Below, piece by piece: positions 44,043 to 57,459 of a stretch of DNA of 64,000 bases. The DNA is from Lonicera japonica. Its lineage: Eukaryota > Streptophyta > Magnoliopsida > Dipsacales > Caprifoliaceae. The stretch is from assembly GCA_021464415.1 (NCBI GenBank), contig CM038466.1, forward strand, positions 52,695,550 to 52,759,549. Direction: 5' to 3'. Made by a program: the position numbers and the translations under genes. How positions within the stretch are numbered: position 1 is the stretch's first letter; the number at the start of each line of letters is the position of its first letter. Below the pieces are notes generated by a model. The model saw only the letters and a program-made list of their open reading frames with translations, searched no databases and was not told the origin of the DNA.

Positions 44043-46616
44043 TTAAGGAGAACAAATCCCATCATCACAATAAGGAGAACAATTCCCATCATCACAACAA
44101 TCCTCTAAAATACTATAAACATCAGACCGTTGTTCCTCTGTCATTTCCTCAGGAAATGTAACTAAGAATCTAAGTACCAAGTTTCCTCTTTTCCCTTGCT
44201 CATTCACTACCAGCATCCCTTGTCCTTTGATAGTTTTTTCATAGCCCGGGTATACAATATCATCAAGCTTCAAGCTCATGTTCTCTCCACCAAGTAAAGG
44301 GATCGAAAGAGTGCAACCCGTGAGAGCTTTTACAAAAGGAATTTCTATTGCTAGCTCTAAATCGTCTCCTTCTCTTGTAAACAAATGGTGCCTTTTTTCT
44401 TCGATCACGAATATTATGTCGGCTGGTTGAGCGCCTGGTGTCTCATTCCCCATACCTTCGAATGTAATCTTTGTTCCTATTGTCCATCCCGGCTTGATTT
44501 TGACTGTTAGCACTTCCTCCTCTTGTATCATTTGCCTGTCAAATCCAAAAGAATGGAGCAATATTATTAAGGGAGTGGAAAACTATCTTCATTTTAATAA
44601 TAATAACTTCAAACATTGGCAAGTAGGAACGTCAAGCATAGGGCTCGAGGAGAAAAAAATATTTGATACTCCTGGAGTATCACGTGACAGTACTCCAGAA
44701 TCAATAAGTGAGTGCCAAATAAGCACGTACTCATTCTTTATATATATATATGTATATTTTGCTTTCTGCATGCAGCGTGAATCCTACCAGCGTCACCATT
44801 GGATTGGAGTACGTGGTTCTCCAGGAGCCAAATTCTTAGGATAGGAGAGTTGAAGAAATATGGATCGTTAGTATACAACTAGATGGTTAAGATTTTGACA
44901 AGTAGTTCTTGTCGAAATGAGTTCTCGCTAGAGAGCAAACACTATCTATCAAAATCTAAACCTTCCCATCTCAAATGAACAGCCGTATTTACTACTTTCC
45001 CAGAGTTCGATTTATAGTTTATTCATGTCATATCGCGTTGGCGTATATTAGCTATTCAGGCCTTCTTTGATTTGGGATGAGATGGTTATCACTTAGGTAA
45101 AGCTTGGGAGAAAATTCGACCTCCACCTAGATTCAGAAACATTCATTTGTCAACATGAAAATTGAAAACTTTCTCACTTTTACTTGGACGAAATCTGAAC
45201 CAAATTTAAGGCAATATCCTGTTAAAGAGCTTTCTTGGCCTAAAAGCTTTTATCGGTTACTTGCAAAGATTCTCTTGGTTTAGGATAATTTACCAAAATT
45301 CATGAACCATATTCCATTAGAAAAAAAATTGTAAATTCTAAAGGCACCTAAAAATTAATCATAATACTTTCAAAAATGAATACTGGGAGAGTGAAAAGGT
45401 TAAGTACCCATTGTCCATAATCACGTCTCGTCTAATCTTGATCTTCTTAATGCACCCAAAGCACAACTCCTCGAGGGTGCATTCGAGCTTCTTCTCCATA
45501 GCCGGTGGCTTCATCACCAACCCATTGGAGTTTGAATACATAATCGCCCCCCTCCCAATGGTCAAGCTTGCATCTACGCTTTGGCTCACGCTTTTCAAGT
45601 GAGTCGTGGCTGAATCGGCGGCTCGTGTTGAACTCTGACTCTCCGAGAGAGGGTACAGGCTCGAGCCGCTTGTTGACCTATTATCGCTCAAGCTTCTTGA
45701 CCGCGTGTCGCTTGAGCTTCTCGATAGTTTGGAAGATGACCTAAAGAAGTTATCCACGAGAGCGTCTCTGTTATGGATTCCCTTGTCAATATTGTAGTTG
45801 TTGTGCACACAATTCATGGCTTTCTTGTTTTGATTCTCGTGCTCGAGGCCCTGAAAATTTGAGATTAAAAGCAAACGTTAGGATAAGTTTACTATGTTTT
45901 GCGCATTGAGAATTTTTAGGTGGTGTTTGGTTGTTTCCAATAAGGCAATGATTTGACATTTTTTACATTCCAAACAATGCAAAATGAGAAACATAAAAAC
46001 ATTGCAGTGTTTGTACAGCCAAACAAGAACCTAGGATTTCCCAAATTATGCTTATAACAACTACTTTTTTTTAAATCTTAAGCTCTCTTCACCTTCTTAT
46101 TTATCTATTCATATATATTTGTATTGATTCTTTGAAAGTGTGAGCTAAAACCTACATTTTTTGTTTGGAGGTGGTTGGATTTTTACATTTATAATTACTC
46201 GAATTGAATTTCTTAATATAATTTATCATCACAAAGGCTTCATGTATATATATATACACGCAACCAACTCATATTCTTGTATAAATACACACCTTAACGC
46301 ATGCATAAATATACATGCCAGCTCTCATGCAGGGATTTTAGCGACGGAAAATTGCATTTCACAGACAAAATTCTGTCGCGGAAGGACTGGTCCGCATGAG
46401 ACCTGGCGCAATACATATATATGATATATATAGAGAGAGAGAGAGTGAGAGAGGTACCTCATAAGGTTTGTTAATGGAGTTGAGATTTTCCTCAGCTTCA
46501 AATATGTTATTAAGAGGGAGCTTTTTGCGCGAATGGCGTTTCCAGACAACTAATTTACACGCGCTACGGAAGTTTCCAATGCCAATGCATGAGAAATTCT
46601 GGGAATGATTTCCCAT
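44043..46616 (-). CDS. DnaJ C-terminal (peptide-binding) domain protein without J domain
   Basis: Minus-strand exons 46616-46458, 45850-45408 and 44535-44043, in phase, give 364 residues. The Ser-rich middle (KLSRSSSDTRSRSLSDNRST) precedes a class II Hsp40 substrate-binding region: LECTLEELCFGCIKKIKI, then VLTVKIKPGWTIGTKITFEG with PADIIFVIEEKRH, then a second lobe GCTLSIPLLGG...GQGMLV...GNLVLRFLVTFPE. No J domain with its HPD motif is found in any frame here, so it would not be expected to stimulate Hsp70 ATPase in the usual way. Arabidopsis has J-less relatives annotated as HSP40/DnaJ peptide-binding proteins. The C-terminus carries a short duplicated tail, YCDDGICSP after CDDGNCSP. It may act as a substrate-binding partner; this is inferred. 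Confidence 0.88.
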
Positions 46617-47059
46617 GAATGTAGAGAGAGAGAGAGAAGCAGAAAGTTAGAGAGAAGAGGGGGGAGATCATATATCCACAAGAATTCAATGGTAATATAT
46701 AGCTCAATTATACAAGGTTTTTGTGAGGCCTTTTTATTAGCTAATTATGGTTAAAAACATGTTAAAAAAAAAGCTGGTTTTGCTTCTTATCCTTTTAATT
46801 ATTCTAGTTTTCCTCTCATATATTCCAGGTCAAACATTCTTATGTTTGGAAAATCTTTGTTAGATAAGGGCTGTCCCTATTCTTACTTTTGGAAATCATA
46901 TAGTCAGATAAAAACATCATAACTTAGTTTAGGGGAATACCTAATATTTGAGTATATATGACGTGGCGTAATAGATATAATATCGTACTTTGCATTTGTG
47001 ACGTAAGGGCTGTAAGTTTCTTATATACAGGGTAACGTATAATTATATACAAAAGAGCC
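46617..47059. other. Upstream region of the DnaJ-like gene
   Basis: Includes a GA/CT microsatellite (about 46622-46640) just before the minus-strand start codon. No further gene was seen. Confidence 0.4.
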
Positions 47060-47200
47060 CTTACATTGATATTGTCCAAGGAATTGGATTCCATAGAAAA
47101 TCAAATAATTTGGTCAAATGTTCCACCAAATCATTCATCTCATTTTGTGTTTTCTCATATTATTGTTTTTAATCATTTTGCATACCATTCATTTTTTTTC
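47060..47200. mobile_element. Tourist-like MITE fragment
   Basis: GGAATTGGATTCCATAGAAAATC ... CATTCATCTCATTTTGTGTTTT ... matches the right half of the copies at 13120 and 41490. The left end is missing. Confidence 0.4.
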
Positions 47201-47639
47201 ACTTAGATTACTTCTGGTTGAACCTTTTCTACATAGCTGCTAAGTGAGATCCGGGCTATAGTTATGTTGGTCGAAAGAGTTTTGTGTTTGTGCAATGGTG
47301 ATGAAAAATTCAAGAGAATTGGGGAAGTAGCAAGCCAAAATGAACCGAAAAAAACTGAAATAAAGAAACCGAATACTTTGGTTCGGATTTTGAGTGTGAC
47401 ATTGCAAACGGAACATTGCATATATGACTCAAAATTTTGATTCGGATTTGGGTTTGGAAGATTTAAAAATTGAAATTGAGTCGAAACCGAACTTTCAAAT
47501 TTAATTTGGATTTGGGTCTCCTAATTTCTACCCCGATCAAAAACCAAAAATACTCCTAATTCTTGTGGTTGTTTTAATTACGGATAATTGAATGTGTTTG
47601 TTAATGGCAGATCAGTTTGTTTTTTTTCTTTTTAAATTA

Positions 47640-47765
47640 AGGGAGGTCTAAATCTCTCTCTTAATCCTTATAAACAAAAAAAATAATTCACCCAGTCTTA
47701 TGAGTCAAACCCTTGATCTTAAGACAAAGGTAAAAGTTGTCTGTTACTAAGCCAACTCCTCTCCT
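47640..47765 (-). mobile_element. SINE-like remnant, antisense
   Basis: The arrangement resembles the 35690 SINE: GGGAGGTCTAAATCTCTCTC at one end, and on the minus strand GGAGTTGGCTTAGTAACAGA (A-box-like) with ATCAAGGGTTTGACTCAT (B-box-like). Diverged. Confidence 0.4.
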
Positions 47766-47919
47766 CTTAATGGCGAATCAGTTGATTTAGTGAACTACGT
47801 GGTTTCAAGATTGAGTAGCTTGATGGTGATTAATGACAGAAAATTGCAGTCCCAAGTCGCAGACGGAACATTTCATTGCAAGCTGGATTTTGAGGGGTAA
47901 ATTCTATCCATGGATTTGT

Positions 47920-48110
47920 TACAATTGGTATTAGAACAGACACTATGCCGATACAAATTAAACCGGACATAGTGGAGTTGAGTTATAGCTCGGGTACGAG
48001 TCTGAGCACATCGGTTCCGGACATAGTGGGGTTGAGTTATAGCTCGGGAATGAGACCGAGCGCGCCGATACCAGATGGATGTAGCGAACCAAGCTACGAC
48101 TCAAGACCGC
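47920..48110 (+). repeat. Retroelement leader remnant with a 54 bp tandem repeat
   Basis: TTGGTATTAGAACAG (about 47930) resembles a primer-binding site for initiator Met tRNA. Just after it, CCGGACATAGTGG(A/G)GTTGAG and ATAGCTCGGG recur with a 54 bp period (47963 and 48017). The local GC content is higher than the surroundings. Probably a decayed LTR-element leader; not a functional gene. Confidence 0.4.
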
Positions 48111-48199
48111 GCGTCCTTTGCAAAACGAGAGACTTATGGAGGGGGGCAACCTACCAGCTGGATTAAAATACTTTGGTATTATGAACCAAGTCATTGAAC

Positions 48200-50066
48200 A
48201 TTGACAGATAGTAAAGTTGTCAAAATTAGAAGGGCCAACGACAGGCTAGTATCGATAGAGTCGGCCATGATAAGTGATTGTTGCGAAGTGTGGGGTGGAA
48301 TGTTGCAGATGGGTATCATTCCATCCGAAAACGGTTTTCGCGTTCTAAATTTTACTCAAGAATTTGTAACAATACTAGGTTATACCCGTATTATCTGATA
48401 TGGTGAAATAAAAAAAATATTAATAATAGGGTAAAAAATATTATGTAATGAATTTAAATCGACAAAATCAATCAGTTTATTTTGAGCTCATTGTCTAGTC
48501 TAGTCTAACATTGTGAACAACTGAAACATAAGTTCAATATATTTTCATACTGAAAAAACTAAAAGTATACCAAATTGAACCGACTTTTTTTTTTTTTAAA
48601 GTGTCTTTTAATCATAATCCAACCTCATAACGTATGTCCTAAAAATGACAGATTGAAATGACCAATAATGTACGAACACATAAGGTACGTCCTTAAATAT
48701 TACACAATAATTTTTCTTATTTTTTTTTTTTTTTTGCATAATTATATAGTCATGATTGATCTTATTTAATTGATCTTGATTAATAAATTTTAAATATTAA
48801 TTTTTTATTAAACTTTGATTTTTTTTATTTTAAGTTATGGCATTTTTAATGTAGACAAATTTATTAGCATGTGAGAGTTTATTGTGTGTATATTATTAGT
48901 ATAAATGTTTTAACTTTGATGTGACATCTTAATGTGTGTATAAAACTCATTCAATGGTATAAAACTAATGCACACCATAACATATGTATTTTTAACTATT
49001 AAATTTTTATACTTTTTGGAGAAAATTTTGGTCAAAAATGGTATTTTGTAATATAGATATTTATAATAATATTTTTAACAAAGCTTGGCACAATTATTAA
49101 AATAGTTGCTAACAAAGGACATGTTACATACAGATACAGATGGAGATAGATAATATTGACAGACGAAGTCTTTAATATCTTATGTTATACACTTCTCTTT
49201 GTTTCCCTAAAGACAATTAACATAAAAATTGACTACTAATTAAATTGTAAGGAAGTAATCTTATATAAAATAAAATAATCTCCTTTTAATTTATCTTTTT
49301 AACTTTTGTGGATTGAAAAATAAACATTTATTCATACACCCACAATACGTGAACAGTGAACTGATTGTTAGTGAATAACCCGTTATTTGATATCATATTA
49401 TAGCTCGAAATGTTCAACACAAAATCAATTAACAATGAGTGAAGTAGTCCTTAATGTATATTGTTTTGTAAGGCTTTGATTTCTTAATATGAGATTTATA
49501 ATCTCACCGATATGCACATCTTCCAAAATCACTATTTTTAAGTACGCATTTCATCTCAAATTAAATCTCCGGTTTGATTTTCCCACTTTTTTAAGAATGC
49601 ACTCAATTCTTCACTCCCTTCATTTAAAAAAAAGAAAAAATAGTATTACAGCCCTTTTCGAGATGTCTCAAAAAAAATAAAGGAATATGCATGATTAAAT
49701 TTATTTATTTTGAAAAAGCACCAAATTCAAAGTTACTATCTTTTTGAAAAGGATGAATTATAGCAATAACTAAATTTGTTTATTATTGTCAAATCTCTTA
49801 CATTAATTACATCCCAAAAAATAAAAAAATCCAGGATTATTAAAATAATGAAATTTGCTACATTGAGAGTGCATGATTTTTCTAAATTAACTTATTGGTT
49901 GGACCATATATAAACTTCGTATGTATCACCTAAGTTTGTAGGGCCACTGCTCTAAAATAAATAAATAAATAACTCTATCTATACATAGATGTATGTATAT
50001 ATATATATATATATATAAGGATTTTGAGTGTTAATTGAGAACTAAATTGAACTAAAGAAATTACAG
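48200..50066. other. AT-rich intergenic region upstream of the aspartic protease
   Basis: No gene was recognised. A (TA)n run at about 49995-50018 lies 50 bp before the protease start codon and may act as the TATA region. Confidence 0.45.
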
Positions 50067-51216
50067 ATGGGTGAGAAAAAGAGAGGGAAAGTAGTACTAG
50101 TATCAGTGCTCTTGTGTTCATTGTTTTCCAACGTGATTTTCTCAGCAGCCAAATGCCTCCCAAGGAACATGAAGATGCAGATCCAAAAACAATCATCAAT
50201 AGCTACTTTAGATTCCCCATTTGTTTTCCCTGTACAAGGAGATGTTCTTCAGACAGGGTATTAATATTTATGTACTTGTGTTTTTATAATCTCAAATTAA
50301 GAGTCTCATTTTTATATTAATGTGTGATATATTTTAATTGTTTTTAGAAAAACGTCACGTAAGTTCTGTTTTTTCTTTTCTTTTTTCTCTTCGCTAGGTA
50401 AAATGCAAATTTTACATGGCGGCAAGTAACATTCGTAAAGACTTTTGGTTTCTCTTGTGCAACTAATCAAGTTAAAATACGAGTCTAAAGAATAATGAAT
50501 CTTGAACATTGAATTGGTGTGAAAAACCTTCTTCAACTTTGTAAATTTTGCAAGAGGCCCCTCACGTGTAGCTAAGTAACAACATTTAAAAATAAAAAAA
50601 TGTAACATAACACAATTTTAGCGACATGTGGGGTGACGCCTCAAAAATATTATTCTTTTTTAGGTCACAAGAAGCTCATAAGACACCCTTTTTAGTGACG
50701 GACAAGAATTCTTGCAAGATACAACAGGTACAAAATTGAATATATTTTTGCCTAAATATAGGAATCTTTTGTCCTATTTATCTTATATTTGTGAAAAATA
50801 CTCTAAATTAGGGTCACCGATTATAGAAAGCCATTAGATAATTCAAATTTTCCAAAACTGCGTCACAGTTGTTTCCATGTTATATTTTTGAGCATTTAAT
50901 TTGAATTATTTATAGTTAAAATCGTACATACATTGTGTGTGAAATAATTGTGCAAATTTTATCAGATAGTGACACTATATCAACGTAATACAACCATACT
51001 ATTGTCGACGCAATATACAACTTTAATAACATATCGTAGAATTATTTTTAGCAAAGAAAAAACCATATCTGAGATATATGTTATTTGGAAATGCAGGGTG
51101 TTCTATGCTGTTGTGAGCATAGGTACACCAGCCAAAAGCTACTTTCTTGATATTGACACCGGCAGTGAACTTACCTGGGTCCAGTGTTCTCCTCCAAGTA
51201 TTGCCAACCTTCCTAA

Positions 51217-51250
<34 letters not shown>

Positions 51251-54200
51251 GGATACTGCTATTAGCAATTCAAAATATTAATATTTTAGTATTTTAATAT
51301 AATAATTGGTGGTATTTTTTATGCATTTTTTGGGATAATTTTTATAAATTGAAATGAAGTGAAAACTGTTAGATCTAAATAATTTTTGTAAATATAGCCA
51401 CAAGCAAATGGCCGAGTGACCGGATATCATGTGGTACTAAAAAATATTTGGATTACAAAATCTCACTTTCATTTTTTGCCCTTTATAATTTTGTTTTAAA
51501 GTCAGTAGTTTTGCCAATATGAAAACTTCATCTGTTTCATTTTTGCCCTTTATAATTTTGTTTTAAAGTAATTAGTTTTGCCGATACAAAAACTTCTTAT
51601 GTTTCAAATTGATTATCTCACTTTCATTTTTGTGGTGGTCATTGCTCAAGAATACAATTGATATTTTATTGTGAGATTTGGTACTTTGATTATATTTCAA
51701 AAAATAAATAAAATTGTTAATTTAAAACATCTCGAAAAAAACCTTCCGTTACGGTACTTCTTTATTCAATATTTGTTCAATTACTTTTTTATCGATGAAT
51801 GTAATATAATAAGACTATTAATTTGAGACGGTTGAATTAATACTTTGTTGTCAAATTGTAATATTCTATGCACTAAAAATGCAGGAACCTAGGTATTTGG
51901 ACGGTCCTAACCCACTATACAAACCACCTACAGGAAACAACCTATGCCCTCCACCCCATCAAAATGGGGGATGTGAGTATGAGGTTTCATATGCAGACTC
52001 TGGTTCATCTATTGGCTTACTTGTTCAAGACTCTTTCCTCCTTCAAACCATTCCTTCTTCATCATACTCACCAACTCTTACTTTTGGGTTAGTTAAATGT
52101 TCCCAAACTATCCTTTAATCTTATATGTTTTCTAATTTTTAAGTATAGGTTAAAAATTAGTAAGACGCGAATTTGAAATGCGCATTTTTTACTAGTTAGC
52201 TAATTTACTCGCTCATTTATGTATTTATAGTACTTCTAGAAAAATTTGAGATTCAGATTTTGAAAAGTAACTTAGATAATATGACATCATTGCATTAGTT
52301 AATGCGTGAAGTGATAAGAGTCAAGTGCAACTCGCATGCACTTAGCTTTCAAGCACTATCCATGTCAGCTTTGTGTGACAAGCTACTTATAGAAGTTATT
52401 ATTTATGATATTTTTATTAGAAAATCGTCTTTAAGCATACATATAACTTTATATGATGGGTTCTTTAAGTTTTTTATTACACATCTAAGCACTATGCCTC
52501 TTAAGTGACTATACAACGTCGTAAAAAAACATTTATGATGCTTTTTAGACATCACAAAATACATTTTTCTCATAGTCTATGCCACATCATCAAAGTTATT
52601 TTTTTTAGTCGATCACAATATTGAATCCGTCTAAGATATTTAACATTAGTGTCTTGCATTAAAAGTAACTAGAACTTTGTCAATATATTAATCAACTAAT
52701 TAAATAACAAAAGTTCAAAATATTAATCAAGTTTTGCCAAATTTACGATGATCTTATGTGTGTATTCCTATATATATATATATATAGGTGTGGATACCAT
52801 CAAGATTACTCTGGCCCATCTCCCCCATATGTAGATGGAGTGTTTGGGCTTGGAAATGGGGAAACAAGCATTCTAATGCAGCTAAACAAACAGGGCCTTA
52901 TCCCAAAAGTTGTGGGCCATTGTTTGAGTGCAAATGAAGGGGATGGTTTTCTTTTCTTGGGAAATCCTCAACAATTTCTCAACCCTAATTCACTTTTCCT
53001 ATGGACTCATATTCTATCAAATTCTAATTTGGAGTAAGCATCTCTCTCTCTCTCTCATCATGAAAATTATTTTCATTGCAAATCACTTTAAAATATTTAT
53101 GCATGTTTAGTAAGTATCAAAAACGATAAAAATCATTTGCACTACTTTATAGATGTAATGCATATGTTTACATCAAAACGTAAAAAACAATGTAGAAGAA
53201 AGTAACAGCTTTTTAAATACATGTCCCATATTTTTTTGTAAACCAAACTTTTCTTTCGCATTTAAATAATCAAACGCAGACAAGTGTCGGTGGTTAACAG
53301 TTTTTCATTGCGTGGATTATGAAATTTCAAAAATAAATAAAATTATTAAATTTATTAGTTTTAAAAGAATTTATGAGTAAAAATTAAATTCCCCTAATTG
53401 TATCTTTCTTCTACTTTTTTCAGGCAACAAGTCAACATGGTTGGCCCTACAGATCTTTATTACGGAGACGAAGCCCTAGGTGCTAGTGGACTTAATATAG
53501 TTTTCGACAGTGGGACCACCTTTAATTACTTCAATTCTCAAACATACCAAGCTACATTTCAACTGGTTAGATTAAATTTTAATTGAAATAGGATATTAAA
53601 TTTATCTTAATTGGAAAATAAAATGTAAAACATTTGTTTTTTAGCCTTATTTTTCATAAAGGTGCGTACACGTGTCGATTAGCTACTTACTGAAAAACAA
53701 AAACAACAAAATTTTATGATGCGCATATGCATCAGCTGCTATTCACCGAAAAAGATGGAACAAAAATCTAAAAATGAAGTTACATTTTTTATTGTTTTAC
53801 AGTTTATATTGAGCGAGTCCTTGGTAAATGGATTTACTAATATATATAATTTCATCTCATTTTCATACATGAACAGTGTTATACGTGTTAAAGCATCATT
53901 TGCGGATATGGACTCAAGAATCTTTTGAAGGGCATGGATTAAAACTTAGTAAAAGAGTGGACTTATACTAACTTCTTTTTTTGTACAAATGTTAGTGGGT
54001 TTTTTAAAAATTTTCCTTAAGTTGAAGCCCACCCTGTCTCGTCTTGGGTCCGCCCTTGGTCGTTTGCTTAAGAAATAGAAACTAATCTTGGATTAATGTT
54101 AATGTTTGCAGTTGAATGAGTTAGCCAATGAGGTGGGTGTAGAAGTAGAGGATAGTTACCTTCCAGAGTGCTGGGAACCTAACAACTCCAATGATGATTT

Positions 54201-55770
54201 CAAGAATTCCTTCAATTCTTTGCAGCTAAGATTTACAAATGAAAATGCCAATGTTTATTTTGCTTTTGCACCCAATGACTACTTTGTTGATAGTGTAAGT
54301 AACTCTTTTACTTTTTTGGATACAATTAATTTAGCAAGTACGTATATAGTGAGATCCGACGCATCAAAATTACTTTAGAGAGATAAAGTCATAAACTAAT
54401 AATTTTCAATTGTATAGTGTATATTAGCTTTTATTTAACAGAGTTATTGACAAAACACTTGCTCTAAAGAAAACTCAAAAATCCGAAACGTTCAATTTAA
54501 AATTAACGGTTCGATTTTATAACTTTAATGTACTATACCTCTAATGTTTAGAGGAGAAAAGAGGCCATTTCATGTTCAAAGAATCAACTTTTTTGCTCTA
54601 CTTTGTCGTATTTTATACTTTTTTAACTTTTCCAAAAGTTTTCTCATTTTTTTTTTCTGAAATGAATTTAAAAAGAAAAAAAGTAAAAAAAATTGAATAA
54701 AAGATTTCTTTGAAGATAAAATGGTGCAAAAGTGACACTTTTCTTTTCATTCCAATTCGCCCAACTGTCATTTTTCTCTCCTCACTTAACCTTATAAAAT
54801 TGACTTGTGATTGGTTCTAAATTTATAATTGTATGAAAAACAAACTATATTATATAAAAAAAAATTATGTTATGAAATTATTGCTTTGTATTAAAAAATG
54901 TATTTCTAAAAAGTGGAGCGAGTGGGTTATCCTAATGATAAGGACGACCACTCCGATTCAAGAATTCCTAGGTTCGAGTATTACTTAATGTGGGTGGGTG
55001 AATTTTCTTTGCTATTGTAGTACAAAGAAAAGACTTGTAAAATATAACTTCTTTTTTTTGAAGAGCTGACAATTATTTTCTTATCAATTTTATTTTTTTT
55101 CAATGGTATTTTCATTTCAATATATTTATGCCTAACAAATATTTCTTTTTTTTACAGCCTAACGGAAATGTGTGCTTGGGGATTTTGGATGGGGAGGTAT
55201 TTGGGCCAGAGTTGCAGAATTTGAACATCATTGGTGGTAAGAAATCCATATAATTACCATGGTTAACACACACCTATTAATTTTAATTTCACTAAACCAA
55301 TTTGTGGTGATGACCTATACAATTATATAAAGAGAAGACCGATTTCGACCGTTATGAAATTGTATTAGGCTTTCAATTTTTAATTTTACACATATAATCT
55401 ATTTTTAATTTTTCATAAAATATGTTTTTAATGAAATTCAAACTCTTACAATCAACCAACCTAAACGCATGCTTAACTAATAATCAATTTATTATTTTTA
55501 TTAAGCCATATTCTTCGAAGTATATTAGTATGAATTGCACATGTTTCAAGTATATGTGCAGGGATACTTTAATCTCATTAAAGAGGGAATGGATAAATCA
55601 ATTTTATTTTTAACATAATCTAATTTAATCCTTTTGTGTCTTTTTCTTTTTTTTTCTTTCAACTTTGTTGTTGTCATTTAGACATATCTTTGCTGGACAA
55701 GTTGGTGATTTATGACTACGAGAAACAGCAGATTGGATGGGGCTCCATAGAATGCAGTAGGAATTCCTAA
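50067..55770 (+). CDS. Nucellin-like aspartic protease (pepsin family A1), copy A
   Basis: Exons 50067-50257, 51097-51217, 51885-52087, 52788-53033, 53424-53565, 54112-54294, 55158-55236, 55682-55770 join in frame to 417 residues. The N-terminus is a signal peptide (VVLVSVLLCSLFSNVIFSAA), so the protein enters the secretory pathway. The two catalytic motifs are present: DIDTGSELTWVQC (exon 2) and VFDSGTTFNYF (exon 5). CGYHQDYSGPSPPYVDGVFG and GHCLSANEGDGFLFLG are typical of plant nucellin-like proteases, as is the end LVIYDYEKQQIGW. Compared with copy B downstream, the Cys-rich CDAPCTKC stretch after the first active site is missing (CSPPSIANLPK), so one disulphide may be lost. No pepsin-like plant-specific insert (saposin domain) is present. 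Confidence 0.92.
51219..51251. repeat. TAA microsatellite at a 5' splice site
   Basis: About eleven TAA/ATA units begin directly in the donor GTAATAATA of intron 2 of the protease gene. Confidence 0.85.
54913..55045 (+). mobile_element. tRNA-derived SINE (intron 6 of protease A)
   Basis: GTGGGTTATCCTAATGATAAGG resembles an A box, and CTAGGTTCGAGTATTACTT, about 45 bp later, a B box. The tail repeats TACAAAGAAAAGACTTGTAA. The partial cloverleaf only supports a SINE head. Confidence 0.5.
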
Positions 55771-56393
55771 TGCTAACATTTTTTATTTTTTTAATGATAG
55801 ATTGTAAGTGTGCGATGCACTGATTGTAACAATGTGATGAAATGAACGTACGTAGTATTATGATATAGGGTTGTTTTCAATTTTGGTCAAGGTGGAAATG
55901 TGGGAGACCGGAATCGAACCGAACTTGTTTTATTCAATTTCGATTTTAGAATTTACCAGGTTTAGACCAGAACTAAACTTGCCGATTCAAGTTTATTCAA
56001 TTTTTATGAGTTTTTCTTTTTGAAAAAAAAATATATTTTAAGAGAAATAAATATTACTCTTAATTAGCAAAAAGATTCGAGATTGGGATATTCATACTTT
56101 CAATTGTTTAAACTTAATTTTAAACTTAATTAGCAATATTGGAGTGGAATATTAATAAATAAGAAATATGTCCATGAAAATTTTTTAATAGACTAGACCA
56201 AATTCACGGTGATAATTAGCTACGACTATAGATTTAATATGAAATTGTCTTTTACAATTTGTGATATTACCTTCTTTGTTTGGTTCAAATAAGTGTGATC
56301 ACCTTCCTTATCCATCAAATTAAGAGTATAGAAATGTTATATCATTGGCTTCTATTAACATCAAAAAAAACATCACGCGCAATCAGGGGCGAA
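55771..56393. other. Intergenic, protease A 3' side
   Basis: The 3' UTR is followed by an AT-rich stretch. At about 55905-55995, CGAACCGAACTTG...CCGATTCAAG resembles part of the CGGTTC-rich hAT MITEs further on. Confidence 0.4.
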
Positions 56394-56888
56394 CCCAAGA
56401 ATCCAGTTAAAAAGGATTTAAAATACACAAAAATATATTTAAAGTCATAAAATTTTAACACTAATATAATAGCATGATTAATAATACTTTATACAACTCA
56501 AATAACGAATGTGAATAATTATGAGGGACTAAAATAATACGACACAAACATAATAGCATTAATAATATTATACAATTAATCAAGAAATACAACTGATATT
56601 ATGCAAGTAATTAAGAAATAAAATTATACACAATATTAAAAAATAGATCTAAGAAAATAAATGTGAATGAGAAATGGAGAGTGGAAGGGACAGAAAGTGA
56701 GTGGGTGACCAATGAACTGGTGGCCATGGGGATTGGGGGTAGGGACGCAAACGGACAATGGACGGTGGTTTACAGAAGAAGAGAAGAACTATAAGTGAAT
56801 AAGTGGAGAGAGAGAAATTGAGAGATGAAAAAGACATACGGGTTACTAGGGGTTCCTCCCCCCCCCCCCCCTAGTAGGGACACCCCTG
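56394..56888. mobile_element. hAT-type MITE with 8 bp target duplication
   Basis: The ends CAGGGGCGAACCC and GGGACACCCCTG are inverted, of the CAGGGGCGGA hAT kind. CGCGCAAT (56386-56393) and CACGCAAT (56889-56896) flank it, one mismatch. 495 bp with a C homopolymer near the right end; no transposase. Confidence 0.75.
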
Positions 56889-57459
56889 CACGCAATACAC
56901 ACGTATTATGGCTAGTTGTTAAAATAGAAAATGGGTAAAAATTTGTTTTCGGAGAACTTTTTTTGAAAAAAAATTAGGGAATAATATTTTACTAATATAA
57001 GGGCATGTTTTTTAATTCTTGTTAGCATAGGATACATGTTTATCAATTGTGTTTTAAAATAAAGTGTTTGACCAAAATTATATTTTATACAAACTTAACT
57101 TTGTAATAAAAAACTTAATGCAAACTTTGTTTTACATTATGAGTTTTTATTTTTTTTAATAAGTATATTTTTATGTGTCACTCATGCAACTATAAAGTAA
57201 TGTCAAATAAACCCTAATATATAGTAATGCATTAAGAAATAAGGACAGCAAATTTAATTTTCTATAACCTAAAAAAAATAGTATCAAGTGTTTTTTTTTT
57301 ATCAATAAATGTGTTTAAATTTGTGACTTGTTGAAATAACTCTAAAACGCTATCAATTAAACACTTAGACATAATAATCTGCTAAAAAACATGCAACACA
57401 AACTTAATTTTGCATGATATACAAAAATCTACTGAAAAGTTAATGTTGCGTTCCTTTTA

